From: Methanospirillum stamsii
GTDB taxonomy: Archaea; Halobacteriota; Methanomicrobia; Methanomicrobiales; Methanospirillaceae
Assembly: GCF_046244385.1 (NCBI RefSeq)
Contig: NZ_CP176366.1
Span: 1,488,001-1,552,000 of the forward strand
Reading direction: 5' to 3'
Length of the DNA stretch: 64,000 nt
Under the pieces are notes generated by a model, which did no database searches, was not told the DNA's origin, and saw nothing but the letters and a program-made list of their open reading frames with translations. The position numbers and the translations under genes are program-made. Shown piece after piece: positions 35,292 through 44,380 of the stretch (positions are counted from its first letter, which is position 1; each line of letters opens with the position of its first letter).

Positions 35292-36271
35292 TTATAACCA
35301 GAAGTCCATTACGTATCTCTCTAGGTGGAGGAGGGACAGATCTTCCTTCATACTATCAACAACATGAAGGATTCCTCATATCAGCAGCGATTGATAAGTA
35401 TGTGTATATCACTCTGCATGATACCTTCCAGAAAGAGATTATTATTAAGTATTCAAAAACGGAAAGGGTTGAGAATATTCATCAGATTCAACACCCGATC
35501 ATACGGGAATCATTAAAATTACTAAATATTGATTCGCATTACTTTGAACTAGCCAGTCTTGCTGACATTCCTGCAGGCACGGGACTTGGATCTTCAAGTG
35601 CCTTTTCCTGTGCCCTCTTAAAAGCTCTTCATGCCTATAATAAAACATTTATCAAGCCTGATGAACTTGCCGAGGAAGCGTGTCATATCGAGATCGATGT
35701 TCTGAAAGAGCCCATTGGTAAGCAGGATCAATACATCTCTGCATTTGGTGGGATTAATTGTTTTAATTTCTGTAAAGATAATTCAGTAAAAACGAAAGAA
35801 CTCAAATTATCAAAAGAAACTCTCTATAATATGGAAGATCATCTTCTCCTATTCTTTACCGGGTATTCAAGATCAGCATCGAATGTTCTCAAAGAACAGG
35901 ATGAGAAGAGTAAGATCAATGACACTTCAATGATAGATAATCTCCATTTCATAAAAGAACTGGGCTATAAAAGTAAAAAAGCATTTGAATGCGGAGATTT
36001 GGAAGAGTTTGCCCATCTTATGAATGTCCATTGGGAGCATAAAAAGCAACGTTCCCAGTCAATGAGTAATGATCACATCAACATATGGTATGACATTGCA
36101 ATGAAGAATGGGGCTCTTGGAGGAAAGCTGATCGGTGCAGGTGGTGGAGGATTTCTTATGTTTTATGCTGAGGATAATAAAAAACTCCGGCATACAATGG
36201 CAAAGGAAGGTCTTCAGGAGGTACGATTCCGGTTTGACTATGATGGTAGTAAAGTGGTGACAACTTCATAA
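35288..36271 (+). CDS. hddA: D-glycero-alpha-D-manno-heptose 7-phosphate kinase (GHMP family)
   Basis: 327 residues. Opens 'IITRSPLRISLGGGGTDLPS', has the GHMP ATP loop 'PAGTGLGSSSAFSCALL' (about 93-109) and the C-terminal 'GGKLIGAGGGGFLMFYA' (about 278-294). This is the HddA-type kinase that makes heptose-1,7-bisphosphate with the alpha configuration used for GDP-heptose. The assignment rests on the sequence and on its neighbours hddC-, gmhA- and gmhB-like genes. Part of a chain of overlapping genes. Confidence 0.85.
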   Translation: MIITRSPLRISLGGGGTDLPSYYQQHEGFLISAAIDKYVYITLHDTFQKEIIIKYSKTERVENIHQIQHPIIRESLKLLNIDSHYFELASLADIPAGTGLGSSSAFSCALLKALHAYNKTFIKPDELAEEACHIEIDVLKEPIGKQDQYISAFGGINCFNFCKDNSVKTKELKLSKETLYNMEDHLLLFFTGYSRSASNVLKEQDEKSKINDTSMIDNLHFIKELGYKSKKAFECGDLEEFAHLMNVHWEHKKQRSQSMSNDHINIWYDIAMKNGALGGKLIGAGGGGFLMFYAEDNKKLRHTMAKEGLQEVRFRFDYDGSKVVTTS

Positions 36272-36975
36272 TGCTGCCAGTGGTAATTCTTGCCGGGGGT
36301 CTTGCTACCCGTCTCTATCCGGTAACATTAGAGATCCCAAAATCACTCATAGAGATTAACGGAACCCCATTTATCCACCATCAATTACTCCTTTTGAAAG
36401 AAAAGGGTGTATCTGAGGTGGTTTTATGCGTGGGGCATATGGGTGAAGAGATTGAATCATTTGTTGGGGATGGATCTCAATATGGTCTTCATGTCAGATA
36501 TTCTTATGATGGGAATTTTCTGCTTGGAACCGGGGGAGCGGTAAAAAAGGCATCCGAATTGCTTGAAGGGGCATTCATGATCCAATACGGTGACTCATAT
36601 CTTGATGTGGATTATGAATCAGTCGAGCAGTCGTTTCGAGAATGTAACCTCCCCATTCTCATGACGGTGTATCATAACAGAAATACATTCGATGCGAGCA
36701 ATGTTCAGATGGAGAACGGCATGATCGTGAAATATGATAAGAATTCGCTTGATCCCGCTATTCAGTACATCGATTATGGATTACTAGTTGTGAAAAAAAC
36801 TATTTTTGAGTCATATATTATTGAGCAGCCTTTCGATTTATCAATGGTTCTGTCAGATTATGTAAAAGCGAAGAAGATTGCTGCCTATGAAATATTGGAT
36901 CGTTTTTATGAGATCGGTTCAATACAGGGAATAAAAGATACCGCAGAATATATCAGGATTCGAAACCACATTTAA
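36271..36975 (+). CDS. hddC: D-glycero-alpha-D-manno-heptose 1-phosphate guanylyltransferase-like nucleotidyltransferase
   Basis: 234 residues. 'VVILAGGLATRLYPVT' is the nucleotide-binding loop, with the conserved Lys in 'LEIPKSLIEING' and Asp in 'QYGDSYLDVDY'. It would join heptose-1-P to GTP, ending the cassette. A single sugar-phosphate nucleotidyltransferase domain with no extra repeats. Its ATG overlaps the kinase stop (TAATG). An alternative reading as a general hexose-1-P nucleotidyltransferase cannot be excluded by sequence alone. Confidence 0.8.
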   Translation: MLPVVILAGGLATRLYPVTLEIPKSLIEINGTPFIHHQLLLLKEKGVSEVVLCVGHMGEEIESFVGDGSQYGLHVRYSYDGNFLLGTGGAVKKASELLEGAFMIQYGDSYLDVDYESVEQSFRECNLPILMTVYHNRNTFDASNVQMENGMIVKYDKNSLDPAIQYIDYGLLVVKKTIFESYIIEQPFDLSMVLSDYVKAKKIAAYEILDRFYEIGSIQGIKDTAEYIRIRNHI

Positions 36976-36991
36976 GAGAAATTGTGATTTT

Positions 36992-37597
36992 ATGAATGAT
37001 GAACAATATATTTCATCTTTTCTGGATGATGCAATTACCATAATTAACCAGATTGACCGTACTCAAATCCTTAATATGATTCATATTCTCGAAGAAATTC
37101 GAAGTAATAGGGGTCGTCTGTTTATTCTTGGAGTTGGAGGGGGAGCGGGACATGCTTCTCACGCGGTGAATGATTTTAGAAAAATTGCGGGGATCGAAGC
37201 ATATGCACCGACTGATAATGTATCAGAACTGACTGCCCGGGTAAATGATGACGGTTGGGAGACGGTTTTTGAAAACTGGCTGAAGGGCAGTCACCTGAAT
37301 AATAAGGATGCTATTTTTGTCTTTTCTGTCGGCGGAGGAAATGAGGAGAAGAAAGTTAGTGTGAATCTTGTTAATGCCCTTCGATATGCTAAGGGTATTG
37401 GCACGAAGATAATCGGAGTTGTTGGTCGTGATGGGGGATATACTGGAAAAGTGGCTGATGCATGTGTGATTATTCCGACGGTAAATGATAAGTCCGTCAC
37501 TCCCCAGACCGAAGCATTCCAGGCAGTTGTCTGGCATTTGATTGTGTCAAGTCCGTCGATGCAGATGTTTGATATGAAGTGGGAAGGAATTATTTGA
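36992..37597 (+). CDS. gmhA: Sedoheptulose-7-phosphate isomerase (SIS domain)
   Basis: 201 residues, SIS fold. 'LFILGVGGGAGHASHAVNDF' (about 39-58) forms the sugar-phosphate loop, and 'TEAFQAVVWHLIV' (about 175-187) gives the Glu and His expected of GmhA. It converts sedoheptulose-7-P to D-glycero-D-manno-heptose-7-P, the first committed step. The acyltransferase gene overlaps its stop as TTGA. Confidence 0.85.
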   Translation: MNDEQYISSFLDDAITIINQIDRTQILNMIHILEEIRSNRGRLFILGVGGGAGHASHAVNDFRKIAGIEAYAPTDNVSELTARVNDDGWETVFENWLKGSHLNNKDAIFVFSVGGGNEEKKVSVNLVNALRYAKGIGTKIIGVVGRDGGYTGKVADACVIIPTVNDKSVTPQTEAFQAVVWHLIVSSPSMQMFDMKWEGII

Positions 37598-38628
37598 CAT
37601 ATTATCGTTGGGTAGATGTTGCTAAAGGGATTGGAATATTATGTGTTGTTTTTGGACATGCAGTAAATCAAATCAATATTGAAAACATTAGTAATAATTT
37701 ATCATTTTTAAGAAGTATGGTATACTCCTTCCACATTCCTCTATTTTTCTTTATTTCGGGAGTTTTGTTGAGCATTAATATATCATGGAAAGAATTCATA
37801 CAAAAAAAAGTAAATCGACTAATTATCCCATATTTTTTAAATTTTTTAGTAATAAGTCTAACACTATGTGTAACTTATTATTTATTACAATTTCCTCATT
37901 CATTTTCATGGTTTAATTATGTAAAAGCGATGATATATGGGACTATAGGTCAATTTATGTATCAAACAGGAACAAACATTTTAAATCCTTTATGGTTTTT
38001 ACCTAGTTTGTTATTAGCATTAATCATTGGTAAATTTTTATTAGATATAATTAATTTAGATTTTTTATTGGGTTTAATATTGGTAATTATTATCGTAGGA
38101 ATCGGGTATAACATTGCATTACAAAGTATACATCTACCATGGGGTTTAGATATTGCTTTAGTTATGCAAATATTTATCATTCCGGGTTATTTTTTTAAAA
38201 AATTGCATTATTCACAAATAGAGAGACCGAGCATATTGATTTTTGTATTGTCAATGATTGGTTTTTTTTTCTCGTTTAATATCAATGGAGGTATCGAAAG
38301 TTCACAGGCCCTCTTTAATAATTTCTATTTTTTCTGGCTTACTGCTATTTGTGCATCACTCGCAATTTATTGTTTATCAGCATATTTAGTACATTTTTCA
38401 TTAATAGAAAAAATTCTCTCATATTTCGAGAAGAATTCTTTGGTGATTCTATGTTTTCATATGGTTGCCAATATTGTTATAATTTATATTGCGGGTTTAT
38501 TTCCACAAATTATGGAGATATATTATTCAAATATTTACTTTGAATTTACTTTTATGTTGGTAATATCAATGGTTTTTATTCAAATTATAAACAAAATTCC
38601 CATTATGAATAGACTTTTTCAATTGTAA
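37594..38628 (+). CDS. Membrane acyltransferase (acyltransferase-3 family)
   Basis: 344 residues from TTG 37594, overlapping the gmhA stop; GTG 37579 is an in-frame alternative. About ten hydrophobic segments. The start 'RWVDVAKGIGILCVVFGHA' contains the family's key His. These proteins O-acylate (usually O-acetylate) extracellular sugars from the membrane. It interrupts the heptose genes, suggesting that heptose or a neighbouring sugar is acylated. Strongly AT-rich. Confidence 0.85.
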   Translation: MTYYRWVDVAKGIGILCVVFGHAVNQINIENISNNLSFLRSMVYSFHIPLFFFISGVLLSINISWKEFIQKKVNRLIIPYFLNFLVISLTLCVTYYLLQFPHSFSWFNYVKAMIYGTIGQFMYQTGTNILNPLWFLPSLLLALIIGKFLLDIINLDFLLGLILVIIIVGIGYNIALQSIHLPWGLDIALVMQIFIIPGYFFKKLHYSQIERPSILIFVLSMIGFFFSFNINGGIESSQALFNNFYFFWLTAICASLAIYCLSAYLVHFSLIEKILSYFEKNSLVILCFHMVANIVIIYIAGLFPQIMEIYYSNIYFEFTFMLVISMVFIQIINKIPIMNRLFQL

Positions 38629-38642
38629 AAAAAAGGGATATC

Positions 38643-39239
38643 ATGAAAAATCGCGCAATATTTTTCGACCGTGATGGGATTCTTAATGATTTAGTATACC
38701 ATAACACAACTCGGGAGTATGAGCCACCCCATAACCCTACTGAATTAATTATTATTCCTGATGCAATAAATGTTATAAAAATTCTTCAAAAAGAGAATTA
38801 CCTACTTATCGTAATTTCAAATCAACCTGATTATGCCAAAGGAAAAACCTCGTTTGAAAATTTATTGAACGTTCATAAAAAATTAGAATCTGTTTTTCTT
38901 TCTGAAAAAATTTCTTTTTCACATTATTATTATTGTTATCATCACCCTGATGGAATCATTGCTTCCCATTCCATTATATGTGAATGCAGAAAACCAGAGC
39001 CCTATTTTTTATTTCAAGCTGCAGTTGATTTCTCCATAGATCTCAACCAATCCTGGATGATTGGTGACCGTGACACTGACATAGAATGTGGAAAGAGAGC
39101 AGGAGTTAAAACTATTTTAATAAATTACCCATTCTCAAAAGGAAACCGAGGGAATAGTTATCCTGATTATGTTGTTGAAAATATTTATGAAATAATACCG
39201 ATAATAAATATGGAAAATAATGAGAATAATGATGAATAA
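38643..39239 (+). CDS. gmhB: D-glycero-D-manno-heptose 1,7-bisphosphate phosphatase
   Basis: 198 residues, HAD family IIIA. The nucleophile motif is 'FFDRDGILND' (DxD, about 8-17), with 'VISNQPDYAKG' and 'WMIGDRDTDIECG' as later motifs. 'YYCYHHPDG' and 'CECRKPEP' supply the zinc-binding His/Cys set that marks GmhB. It removes the C7 phosphate before guanylyl transfer. Its end overlaps the transaldolase start. Confidence 0.87.
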   Translation: MKNRAIFFDRDGILNDLVYHNTTREYEPPHNPTELIIIPDAINVIKILQKENYLLIVISNQPDYAKGKTSFENLLNVHKKLESVFLSEKISFSHYYYCYHHPDGIIASHSIICECRKPEPYFLFQAAVDFSIDLNQSWMIGDRDTDIECGKRAGVKTILINYPFSKGNRGNSYPDYVVENIYEIIPIINMENNENNDE

Positions 39240-39948
39240 AGAAAAAAAATTTAACATTAAATTATTTGCCGATGGGGCCGATTTGGCTGGAATGATAGAA
39301 GAATATAAGAAGGGCATTGTGAGTGGTTTCACAACAAATCCCACTCTCATGAAAAAAGCCGGAGTTCATAATTACGAGGAGTTTGCAAAAAATGCATTAA
39401 TAGCGATCCCTGATCTTCCCATATCATTCGAAGTATTTTCAGATGATTTTGAAGGAATGGAAAAAGAAGCGAGAAAAATTGCTACTTGGGGAGAACACGT
39501 ATATATTAAAATTCCAGTTACAAATACTAAAGGTGATAGTACCGTATCACTTGTGAAAAAACTTTCACATGATGGTCTAAAACTGAATGTCACGGCGATT
39601 TTAAGTTTAGACCAAGTAAAAAAGGTCGGTGAAGCTCTTTCTCCGGATACTCCGAGTATAGTGTCAGTTTTTGCGGGTCGAATTGCTGATACTGGTGTTG
39701 ATCCCATGCCAATCATGAGTGAAGCAAAAGCATTTTTAAATTCAAAACCAAAGACGGAACTTCTTTGGGCAAGCACACGTGAATTGCTTAATCTTGTTCA
39801 AGCTGAATCCTGCGGTTGTGATATAATCACAATCACAAATGACATTCTAAAGAAAATACCACAACTAGGAAAAGATCTAAACCAATTGTCACTTGAAACG
39901 GTGCAGATGTTTTATGATGATGCATTAAGTTCCGGTTTTAGAATTTAA
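39220..39948 (+). CDS. tal: Transaldolase
   Basis: 242 residues, short TalB/TalC-type barrel. 'KLFADGADLAGMIE' at the start, 'GFTTNPTLMKKAG' (about 32-44), and the Schiff-base Lys in 'HVYIKIPVTNT' (about 89-99). Transaldolase moves a three-carbon ketol unit and can supply sedoheptulose-7-P, the gmhA substrate, so its place right after gmhB looks purposeful. A fructose-6-P aldolase activity is an alternative. ATGs at 39220, 39229 and 39232 are all in frame. Confidence 0.85.
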   Translation: MRIMMNKEKKFNIKLFADGADLAGMIEEYKKGIVSGFTTNPTLMKKAGVHNYEEFAKNALIAIPDLPISFEVFSDDFEGMEKEARKIATWGEHVYIKIPVTNTKGDSTVSLVKKLSHDGLKLNVTAILSLDQVKKVGEALSPDTPSIVSVFAGRIADTGVDPMPIMSEAKAFLNSKPKTELLWASTRELLNLVQAESCGCDIITITNDILKKIPQLGKDLNQLSLETVQMFYDDALSSGFRI

Positions 39949-39951
39949 TGC

Positions 39952-40686
39952 ATGAATTTTTTTAATAAAAAAATGAAAAAATCAAAAAAGACTTCGTGGC
40001 CAAAAATAATACCTCCACTAACTAATGAACAAATAGCAATCCGTGATGATTTCATGAAACATTGGCTGACCGTGTTGCCAAAAAAATATGGAATCATTGA
40101 AAAGTTTAATCATGGATTCGCTTCGAAAAAGGGGATTTTTCAAGGTTGCAATACATTGGAAATTGGTGCCGGATTAGGAGAGCATTTATTCTATGAGAAT
40201 TTAGCGATCCAAAATTATTCAGTAATTGAAATAAGGGAAGAATTGATAAAAGAAATTAAAATCAAGTACCCCCAGGTAAAAACTTTAGTTGGTGATTGTC
40301 AGAAAAAAACTTCATTCGAGGATAATTCTTTTGATCGTATTCTTGCGATTCATGTACTTGAGCATCTTCCAGATCTCCCCTCTGCATTGAAAGAAATACA
40401 TCGATTATTAAAAACAGATGGTAAATTTATAGCAGTAATTCCATGTGAAGGAGGGTTATTGTATGAAATTGCAAGAAAAATTTCTGCACGAAGGATCTTT
40501 GAAAAAAGGTACAATCAAAGTTATGATTGGTTGATATCAATAGAGCATATAAACTTACCACTAGAAATTATAATTGAATTGAAGAAATTTTTTTTAATCG
40601 AAGAAACATCATATTTTCCATTAATTATTCCCAGTATTTCAATGAATTTATGTATTGGTTTAGTTTTATCAAAAAAAGAATGTTAA
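39952..40686 (+). CDS. Class I SAM-dependent methyltransferase
   Basis: 244 residues. SAM-binding motif 'NTLEIGAGLGEHLFYENL' (about 63-80), then 'FDRILAIHVLEHLPDLPSAL' (about 125-144), typical of Methyltransf_11. It probably methylates a sugar of the glycan, though small-molecule targets cannot be excluded. Last gene of the plus-strand operon that starts at 32498; the gap to the transaldolase is only 3 bases. The next gene is on the other strand, 11 bases on. Confidence 0.85.
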   Translation: MNFFNKKMKKSKKTSWPKIIPPLTNEQIAIRDDFMKHWLTVLPKKYGIIEKFNHGFASKKGIFQGCNTLEIGAGLGEHLFYENLAIQNYSVIEIREELIKEIKIKYPQVKTLVGDCQKKTSFEDNSFDRILAIHVLEHLPDLPSALKEIHRLLKTDGKFIAVIPCEGGLLYEIARKISARRIFEKRYNQSYDWLISIEHINLPLEIIIELKKFFLIEETSYFPLIIPSISMNLCIGLVLSKKEC

Positions 40687-40697
40687 TTTACAAGATT

Positions 40698-41111
40698 TTA
40701 ATTCAAATCAGACAAGTTATCTTTCTTTGTAAAAACAAAAAAATTTGAAAAAATGAAGCCCCAAATAGTACTTACAATAATTTGAAATATCTTAGATATT
40801 ATCTCTTCAAATCCCAAAATTCCAACTAACAAAAATAAAAATCCACTATTAAATAGATAAGTAAGTGCAACACATAATAAATATTTAAAAAATGTCTTCG
40901 ACTTGTTAATTGGGACATATTGAAAGGTCCAATTTTTTTGCATGTAAAATACTATTATTAGTGCTACAGTAATTGAGATTGCATTAGCAACAATATAATT
41001 TAAAAATAAGGTTCTAATTAAAACCGTGTAGATAGAAAAATCAGTAATAGCGCCAATTGCACCGACAACGAAATATTTAAAGTATTTGTAAAGAATGAGA
41101 TTATTAAACAT
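40698..41111 (-). CDS. GtrA-family membrane protein
   Basis: 137 residues with four hydrophobic helices and the family pattern 'KYFVVGAIGAITDFSIYTVL' at the N-terminus. GtrA proteins are believed to flip polyprenyl-linked sugars. Adjacent to a GtrB-like glycosyltransferase on the same strand (27-base gap), a set known from serotype-converting phages and cell-wall decoration systems. Confidence 0.88.
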   Translation of the reverse strand: MFNNLILYKYFKYFVVGAIGAITDFSIYTVLIRTLFLNYIVANAISITVALIIVFYMQKNWTFQYVPINKSKTFFKYLLCVALTYLFNSGFLFLLVGILGFEEIISKIFQIIVSTIWGFIFSNFFVFTKKDNLSDLN

Positions 41112-41138
41112 ATATTCAGACTTATCTATTTATATTCT

Positions 41139-42095
41139 CTATTTTCTATGATAATTTTGTGAGTAATCGATAATATATAATGGGCGACATTTTACTTCCT
41201 CATAAATTCGTCCAATATATTCTCCCATGATTCCAAGCGATAAAAGTTGTACACCTGAAAGAAACGTTATAAGAACAATTGTCCATGTCAGACCAGGTGT
41301 TAATTCAGCATGAAGAAATATTTTCTCAATTAGTATCCACAATCCCAAAATGAATGCACCAATAGCAATAAGGCCACCAGTTAGAGTAGCCAGTTGCAAG
41401 GGACGAATTGAGAAACCAACAATTCCATTGATTGCTATCTTGAGTGAGCCAACATATCTATTGTAATTAGAAATTCCCGAGGCACGCTCATCCCGATCAT
41501 ATTCAATAAAATCCTGCTTGAATCCAACAAATGCAACCATGCCTCGTAAAAAACCATGGGATTCATGTAGCTTCTTTAACTCGTCGATTACGATCCTGTC
41601 CATGAGACGAAAGTCGCCCGTATTTGGAGGGATATCAACATCAGATATTTTATTTATTAATTTATATCCAAACCTGGTTATCGCTTTTTTAATCAGGGTC
41701 TCCCCTTTTCGGGAACGCCTTTTGGCATAAACTACCTTGTATCCTTCCTCCCACTTTACAATCATTGAGATAATTAGTTCTGGCGGATCCTGGAGATCAA
41801 CATCAATCACGACACAGGCATCACCATTACAATAATGAATGCCAGCCATGGTTGCCGCAGGTTGACCAAATCTTCGGCTAAATTTTATAAGACGAATTCT
41901 TTCGTTTCTGTTAATCTCATTTAAAATAATTTCCTCAGTTTTATCAGGGGAGGGATCTAAGCAAAAAATTATTTCATATTTTTCAGTTACTTTATTTAAT
42001 ACAGTTTCTGTTCTTGAAAGAAAATTGAGAATATTTTCTTCTTCTTTGTATACAGGGACGATTATTGAAAGAAATTTCTCCATGTTTTCACTCAT
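41139..42095 (-). CDS. GtrB-like polyprenol-phosphate glycosyltransferase
   Basis: 318 residues. GT-A domain with 'LSIIVPVYKEEENILNFL' (about 8-25), 'VVIDVDLQDPPELI' (about 95-108; DxD) and 'GDFRLMDRIVIDEL'. Two hydrophobic segments at about 230-290 anchor it. It would charge polyprenol phosphate with one sugar for flipping by the GtrA protein. The gene overlaps the start region of the 747-residue membrane protein by 8 bases. Confidence 0.88.
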   Translation of the reverse strand: MSENMEKFLSIIVPVYKEEENILNFLSRTETVLNKVTEKYEIIFCLDPSPDKTEEIILNEINRNERIRLIKFSRRFGQPAATMAGIHYCNGDACVVIDVDLQDPPELIISMIVKWEEGYKVVYAKRRSRKGETLIKKAITRFGYKLINKISDVDIPPNTGDFRLMDRIVIDELKKLHESHGFLRGMVAFVGFKQDFIEYDRDERASGISNYNRYVGSLKIAINGIVGFSIRPLQLATLTGGLIAIGAFILGLWILIEKIFLHAELTPGLTWTIVLITFLSGVQLLSLGIMGEYIGRIYEEVKCRPLYIIDYSQNYHRK

Positions 42096-44331
42096 TTTTA
42101 ATAATATTAATTTTTTCCATGGCTATTGATAAGGTCCTTGGATCATTCATCGGAAGAATGAAATCAAATTCCGGATGAAATTTCATCGTGTTATTCCCTC
42201 TTGGAATGTCAATAGATTCAATAATACAATAACCAGATGAGTTACATTCTTTAATTTTTTTGTCATTTAACATAATGTCAAAGAATTTCCCTTCAGGATT
42301 AATCAAAAAGTAATCTACTGTAATTTTCACATTTTTCTCATAACTTAAATTAATAAATATTTCAGGATCCAATCCCTTATTTCCTCCCCACCTCCAATGA
42401 TTAAAATTTGAACCTTCCAATGTATACCAGCCCTCTCCTAATTTAACCTCATTTAAAATATTAGAGGGAATAATTCCATACATATTATTTATCTTAATAA
42501 TTTGTGAGTAATTTACGATATCGTCCAATCGGTGAAGATTCACATCTCCAAGCATTTCATTTTGTTTATTATAATAAGTATCTTGAGAGAGATATAATGG
42601 AACCTTATCAAATAGGAAATAAATAATCCACATGTCCCAATAGGACGGATCCCAGATATTCAATGATTTAATTTCATGTTTTTCAAAATAATCTGATAAT
42701 TCAATAGTTGATTGTTCTAATGCTTTTCCAGGTGTTTGTGAAAAATATATACCAACAAAAAAAATACTCATGACAATTAAAATCACAATTATGGAGACTA
42801 TTTTTTGCACCAACTCCAATTTTTTAAAATCAGATAAAAATTTTCTGATATTTAACAAATTCAATTTATAATCTGCAAAGTAATAGCAGGCCACTGGTAA
42901 CAATAATGGAAGAAAAAATCCTACCAATTTTTGAAGTTTATAAGAAATAACGGAATTGATATAAATTGTCTGATATAATAGAAAAAGATATGAAAAAATA
43001 AAAACTGTAATAATTGCTAACATAAAAGAAAATAACTGCGACTTTTTTAAAGAAAATTTTTTAATTGAACAATAAATTATCCAAAGAACTATTATCGATG
43101 CAACAATGTGAAAGAATAGTAATTTATCACTCCATAGGACTACTCCAAAAATGGAGGAGGGAGTAGGAAAGGGCATTGGGATCCCAGCAATATTAAGGCC
43201 ATAAAATGTAGTTATTTTAGAAATCGTAGAATCAGGTTGGATAATTATGGCAATTACGAAACTAGATAATAATAATAGAAATGATGGAAAAATTTCTCTT
43301 TGAAATTTTAAAAAATAAAAACGAATAATATCAAATTTAGAGGTTAAAAATTGTAAAGTAATATCATTTTTAGATTTTATTGACAAAACAAAAGAAAATA
43401 ATAAAAATAAAATCGAGACTGCAAAAAAGAAGGGGAGGTAATTAATATAAGTTATTATTAACGAGAAAATAAGTGCAGTAAAAACGGGGATATAGAATAT
43501 GATATCTTTTAATTTTTTAAATGAACCATATCCAATATACAGAGTAAGGAATAAAATGATAAAAAAACCCATTGAAATTATATTGCCAAAATGATATACA
43601 TTGACTAACCAAATAATGTTAAAATTAAAAACAAACAGGCAGGCAATAATACATGCAATTTCTTTTCGATAATTAAAGCATGCGATTAGAAGAATCCAAA
43701 GTAATATTGCATCCAATAAGATGAAAAAATGAATAAGAATATTTTGAACTTCATAAATCTCTAAAGGGAAGAAAAGAACAGGAATTACTGGTGCAACATA
43801 TGGGGAATATATATTTTTTAAACTATGTGCATAATGGTTTTTATGAACAAATGGGTTTTGAATAATTAACTCGGGATTATTTTTTAGAGAAATGTCTTTT
43901 GAAATAATTGCATAATGTATTTGGTCAATCCCAGTTGTATAAGATGTCAATTGATTTACTGAGGATAAATATGGAATAATAAAGATTAAACAAACCGCCG
44001 CAAAAATTATCAATAAATATTTCCGGGATTCATATGTCCAAAGAATTGATTCAATAACAGATTGTTTTTTTACTAAAACCGAAATAATCAATAAAAAAAA
44101 GGCAATCAATAATAAATAATCAGAATAATTGGATATCTGCTTTAACTCATTTTCTGTAATTATCCAGGTACAAAAGGAAAAAAATGTGAGCCCGATAAAC
44201 GGGCAACAAATAAGTGAGTATTTCAAAAGTTCTCTAGGAAATATCAAAAATGTTAATCCAATTCCAAAACAACTAAAAATTAGCCATATACTAAAAAAAA
44301 CCAGAAAATAACTAATGTCAAAAAATGTCAT
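42088..44331 (-). CDS. Large membrane protein, probably a GT-C-type glycosyltransferase
   Basis: 747 residues, very AT-rich. About 13-14 hydrophobic segments up to residue 540, then a soluble C-terminal part of about 190 residues ('GYCIIESIDIPRGNNTMKF' near the end). An early outside loop follows the third or fourth helix. Size and placement with gtrA and gtrB match the variable third member of gtr systems, which transfers the flipped sugar outside the cell. I see no sequence motif that proves this. Confidence 0.65.
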   Translation of the reverse strand: MTFFDISYFLVFFSIWLIFSCFGIGLTFLIFPRELLKYSLICCPFIGLTFFSFCTWIITENELKQISNYSDYLLLIAFFLLIISVLVKKQSVIESILWTYESRKYLLIIFAAVCLIFIIPYLSSVNQLTSYTTGIDQIHYAIISKDISLKNNPELIIQNPFVHKNHYAHSLKNIYSPYVAPVIPVLFFPLEIYEVQNILIHFFILLDAILLWILLIACFNYRKEIACIIACLFVFNFNIIWLVNVYHFGNIISMGFFIILFLTLYIGYGSFKKLKDIIFYIPVFTALIFSLIITYINYLPFFFAVSILFLLFSFVLSIKSKNDITLQFLTSKFDIIRFYFLKFQREIFPSFLLLLSSFVIAIIIQPDSTISKITTFYGLNIAGIPMPFPTPSSIFGVVLWSDKLLFFHIVASIIVLWIIYCSIKKFSLKKSQLFSFMLAIITVFIFSYLFLLYQTIYINSVISYKLQKLVGFFLPLLLPVACYYFADYKLNLLNIRKFLSDFKKLELVQKIVSIIVILIVMSIFFVGIYFSQTPGKALEQSTIELSDYFEKHEIKSLNIWDPSYWDMWIIYFLFDKVPLYLSQDTYYNKQNEMLGDVNLHRLDDIVNYSQIIKINNMYGIIPSNILNEVKLGEGWYTLEGSNFNHWRWGGNKGLDPEIFINLSYEKNVKITVDYFLINPEGKFFDIMLNDKKIKECNSSGYCIIESIDIPRGNNTMKFHPEFDFILPMNDPRTLSIAMEKINIIKNE

Positions 44332-44380
44332 TTATTTAAAAATATTTATTTTTTCTTGATAATATTGCTGATTATGTAGT

